Below are positions 5,781 to 6,507 of a DNA stretch of 6,507 bases, one piece after another (the first letter of the stretch is position 1; every line of letters begins with the position of its first letter). This stretch comes from Marinobacterium sp. xm-d-530. GTDB lineage: Bacteria; Pseudomonadota; Gammaproteobacteria; Pseudomonadales; Balneatricaceae. The position numbers and the translations under genes were made by a program. The notes under the pieces are model-generated. The model saw only the letters and a list, made by a program, of their open reading frames with translations, ran no database searches and was not told the DNA's origin. Location: assembly GCA_949499045.1 (NCBI GenBank), contig CATEEE010000187.1, positions 1 to 6,507 on the forward strand. The letters run 5' to 3'.

Positions 5781-5788
5781 AGGTCGAT

Positions 5789-6507
5789 ATGGATCCACAT
5801 TACACAGAATGGCTCAACCTACTGGTTCGTTGGATACACATGATCGTTGGTATCGCGTGGATCGGTGCCTCGTTCTACTTTGTCTGGCTGGAGAACAACC
5901 TAAACCGCAAGAGCCCTAAAGAGGGTTTATCAGGTGATCTATGGGCGATCCACGGCGGAGGCATCTACCATCTAGAGAAGTACAAGCTTGCTCCACCAAA
6001 GATGCCAGAGAACCTGCACTGGTTTAAATGGGAAGCGTACACAACCTTCCTCTCAGGCTTCACATTGCTGGCGGTTGTCTACTATCTGAATGCTGAACTC
6101 TACCTACTGGCTCCTGGCTCTGGGCTGTCTGCATGGGAAGGCATTGCCATCAGTATCGCATCACTGATTGCAGGTTGGTTTATCTATGATTTTCTGTGTG
6201 AATCAGCACTCGGTAAACAACCAGCACTGCTAGGATTGGTTCTACTGATTCTGCTGATCATTGCGGCCTGGGCCTTTACTCAAGTCTTTAGTGGTCGAGC
6301 TGCCTATATTCATATAGGCGCTATTACCGGCACCATGATGGTGGGTAACGTATTCCGGGTCATCATGCCGGGACAGCGAGATCTTGTTGCAGCGCTTAAA
6401 GAGGGTCGCGAACCCGATCCTACACAACCGGCTCGCGCCCTACTTCGCTCGCGCCACAACAACTACCTAACGCTACCCGTTCTGTTCATCATGATCAGCA
6501 ACCACTA
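5789..6507 (+). CDS. puuD: Urate hydroxylase PuuD, membrane type (5' part, runs off the window)
   Basis: The open frame has no stop to the window edge: 239 complete codons and two bases of the next. PuuD oxidises urate to 5-hydroxyisourate. Known family members have an integral-membrane N-terminal region followed by a cytochrome c domain; the heme domain would lie beyond the edge and is not seen. Visible hallmarks are WLNLLVRWIHMIVGIAWIGA (8-27), FYFVWLENNL (29-38), LWAIHGGGIYHLEKY (51-65), WFKWEAYTTFLSGF (78-91), HIGAITGTMMVGNVFRVIMP (175-194) and SRHNNYLTLPVLFIMISNH (221-239). About five hydrophobic segments fall near 9-34, 84-107, 116-136, 146-166 and 172-194, with a sixth beginning near 227. 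ATG at 5789 follows GAGG with a 5-nt spacer, and the GAGG overlaps the allA stop. The electron acceptor is presumably the respiratory chain rather than direct oxygen, as inferred for this family. Confidence 0.93.
   Translation, partial: MDPHYTEWLNLLVRWIHMIVGIAWIGASFYFVWLENNLNRKSPKEGLSGDLWAIHGGGIYHLEKYKLAPPKMPENLHWFKWEAYTTFLSGFTLLAVVYYLNAELYLLAPGSGLSAWEGIAISIASLIAGWFIYDFLCESALGKQPALLGLVLLILLIIAAWAFTQVFSGRAAYIHIGAITGTMMVGNVFRVIMPGQRDLVAALKEGREPDPTQPARALLRSRHNNYLTLPVLFIMISNH

Noticed and set aside
6242..6427. Small minus-strand open frame at the right end
   Set aside because: It is antisense to puuD, whose frame is continuous here and clearly homologous; there is no supporting ribosome site or recognisable protein.

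Overview
This window holds a gammaproteobacterial purine (urate) catabolism cluster. The gene content and protein families are those of marine or Oceanospirillales-like Gammaproteobacteria, or of Pseudomonas relatives. Base composition is moderate, around 45-50% GC by eye. I see no phylogenetic marker, so the taxonomic placement is an inference. Coding is dense, and there are no RNA genes, mobile elements or CRISPR arrays. No gap between genes reaches 300 bases.

Layout. The left half lies on the minus strand: an NCS2 (NAT-family) purine permease (14-1369), a GntR/FCD transcriptional regulator (1534-2256) and 5-hydroxyisourate hydrolase (2272-2628). The right half is a tight plus-strand operon: allantoinase puuE (2823-3731), OHCU decarboxylase uraD (3734-4252), allantoicase alc (4263-5249), ureidoglycolate lyase allA (5262-5780), and the start of the membrane urate hydroxylase puuD (5789 to beyond the window edge). 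Each plus-strand gene begins within 0-12 nt of the previous stop and has a GAGG-type ribosome binding site.

How the genes work together. The permease would import urate or xanthine. PuuD oxidises urate to 5-hydroxyisourate, the hydrolase opens it to OHCU, and UraD decarboxylates that to S-allantoin. PuuE then gives allantoate, Alc gives ureidoglycolate plus urea, and AllA gives glyoxylate plus a second urea. Every enzyme from urate to glyoxylate is encoded here. Xanthine dehydrogenase and urease are not in the window.

Regulation is the most interesting part, and two separate systems are visible. (1) The divergent hiuH/puuE intergenic region carries three GTATAC-centred palindromes, including a perfect ATTGTATACAAT over the predicted puuE -10. 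They are probable operators for the linked GntR regulator. (2) The permease has its own 164-bp upstream region, which looks like a nitrogen-control promoter. It holds a near-consensus sigma-54 -24/-12 element, a perfect IHF consensus just upstream, an NtrC-like TGCAC-N7-GTGCA dyad, and a weaker second NtrC-like site 32 bp further away. This spacing resembles glnAp2. The enzymes therefore appear pathway-controlled and the importer nitrogen-controlled. The catabolic genes are a known type of cluster; I found no evidence of a wholly new system.
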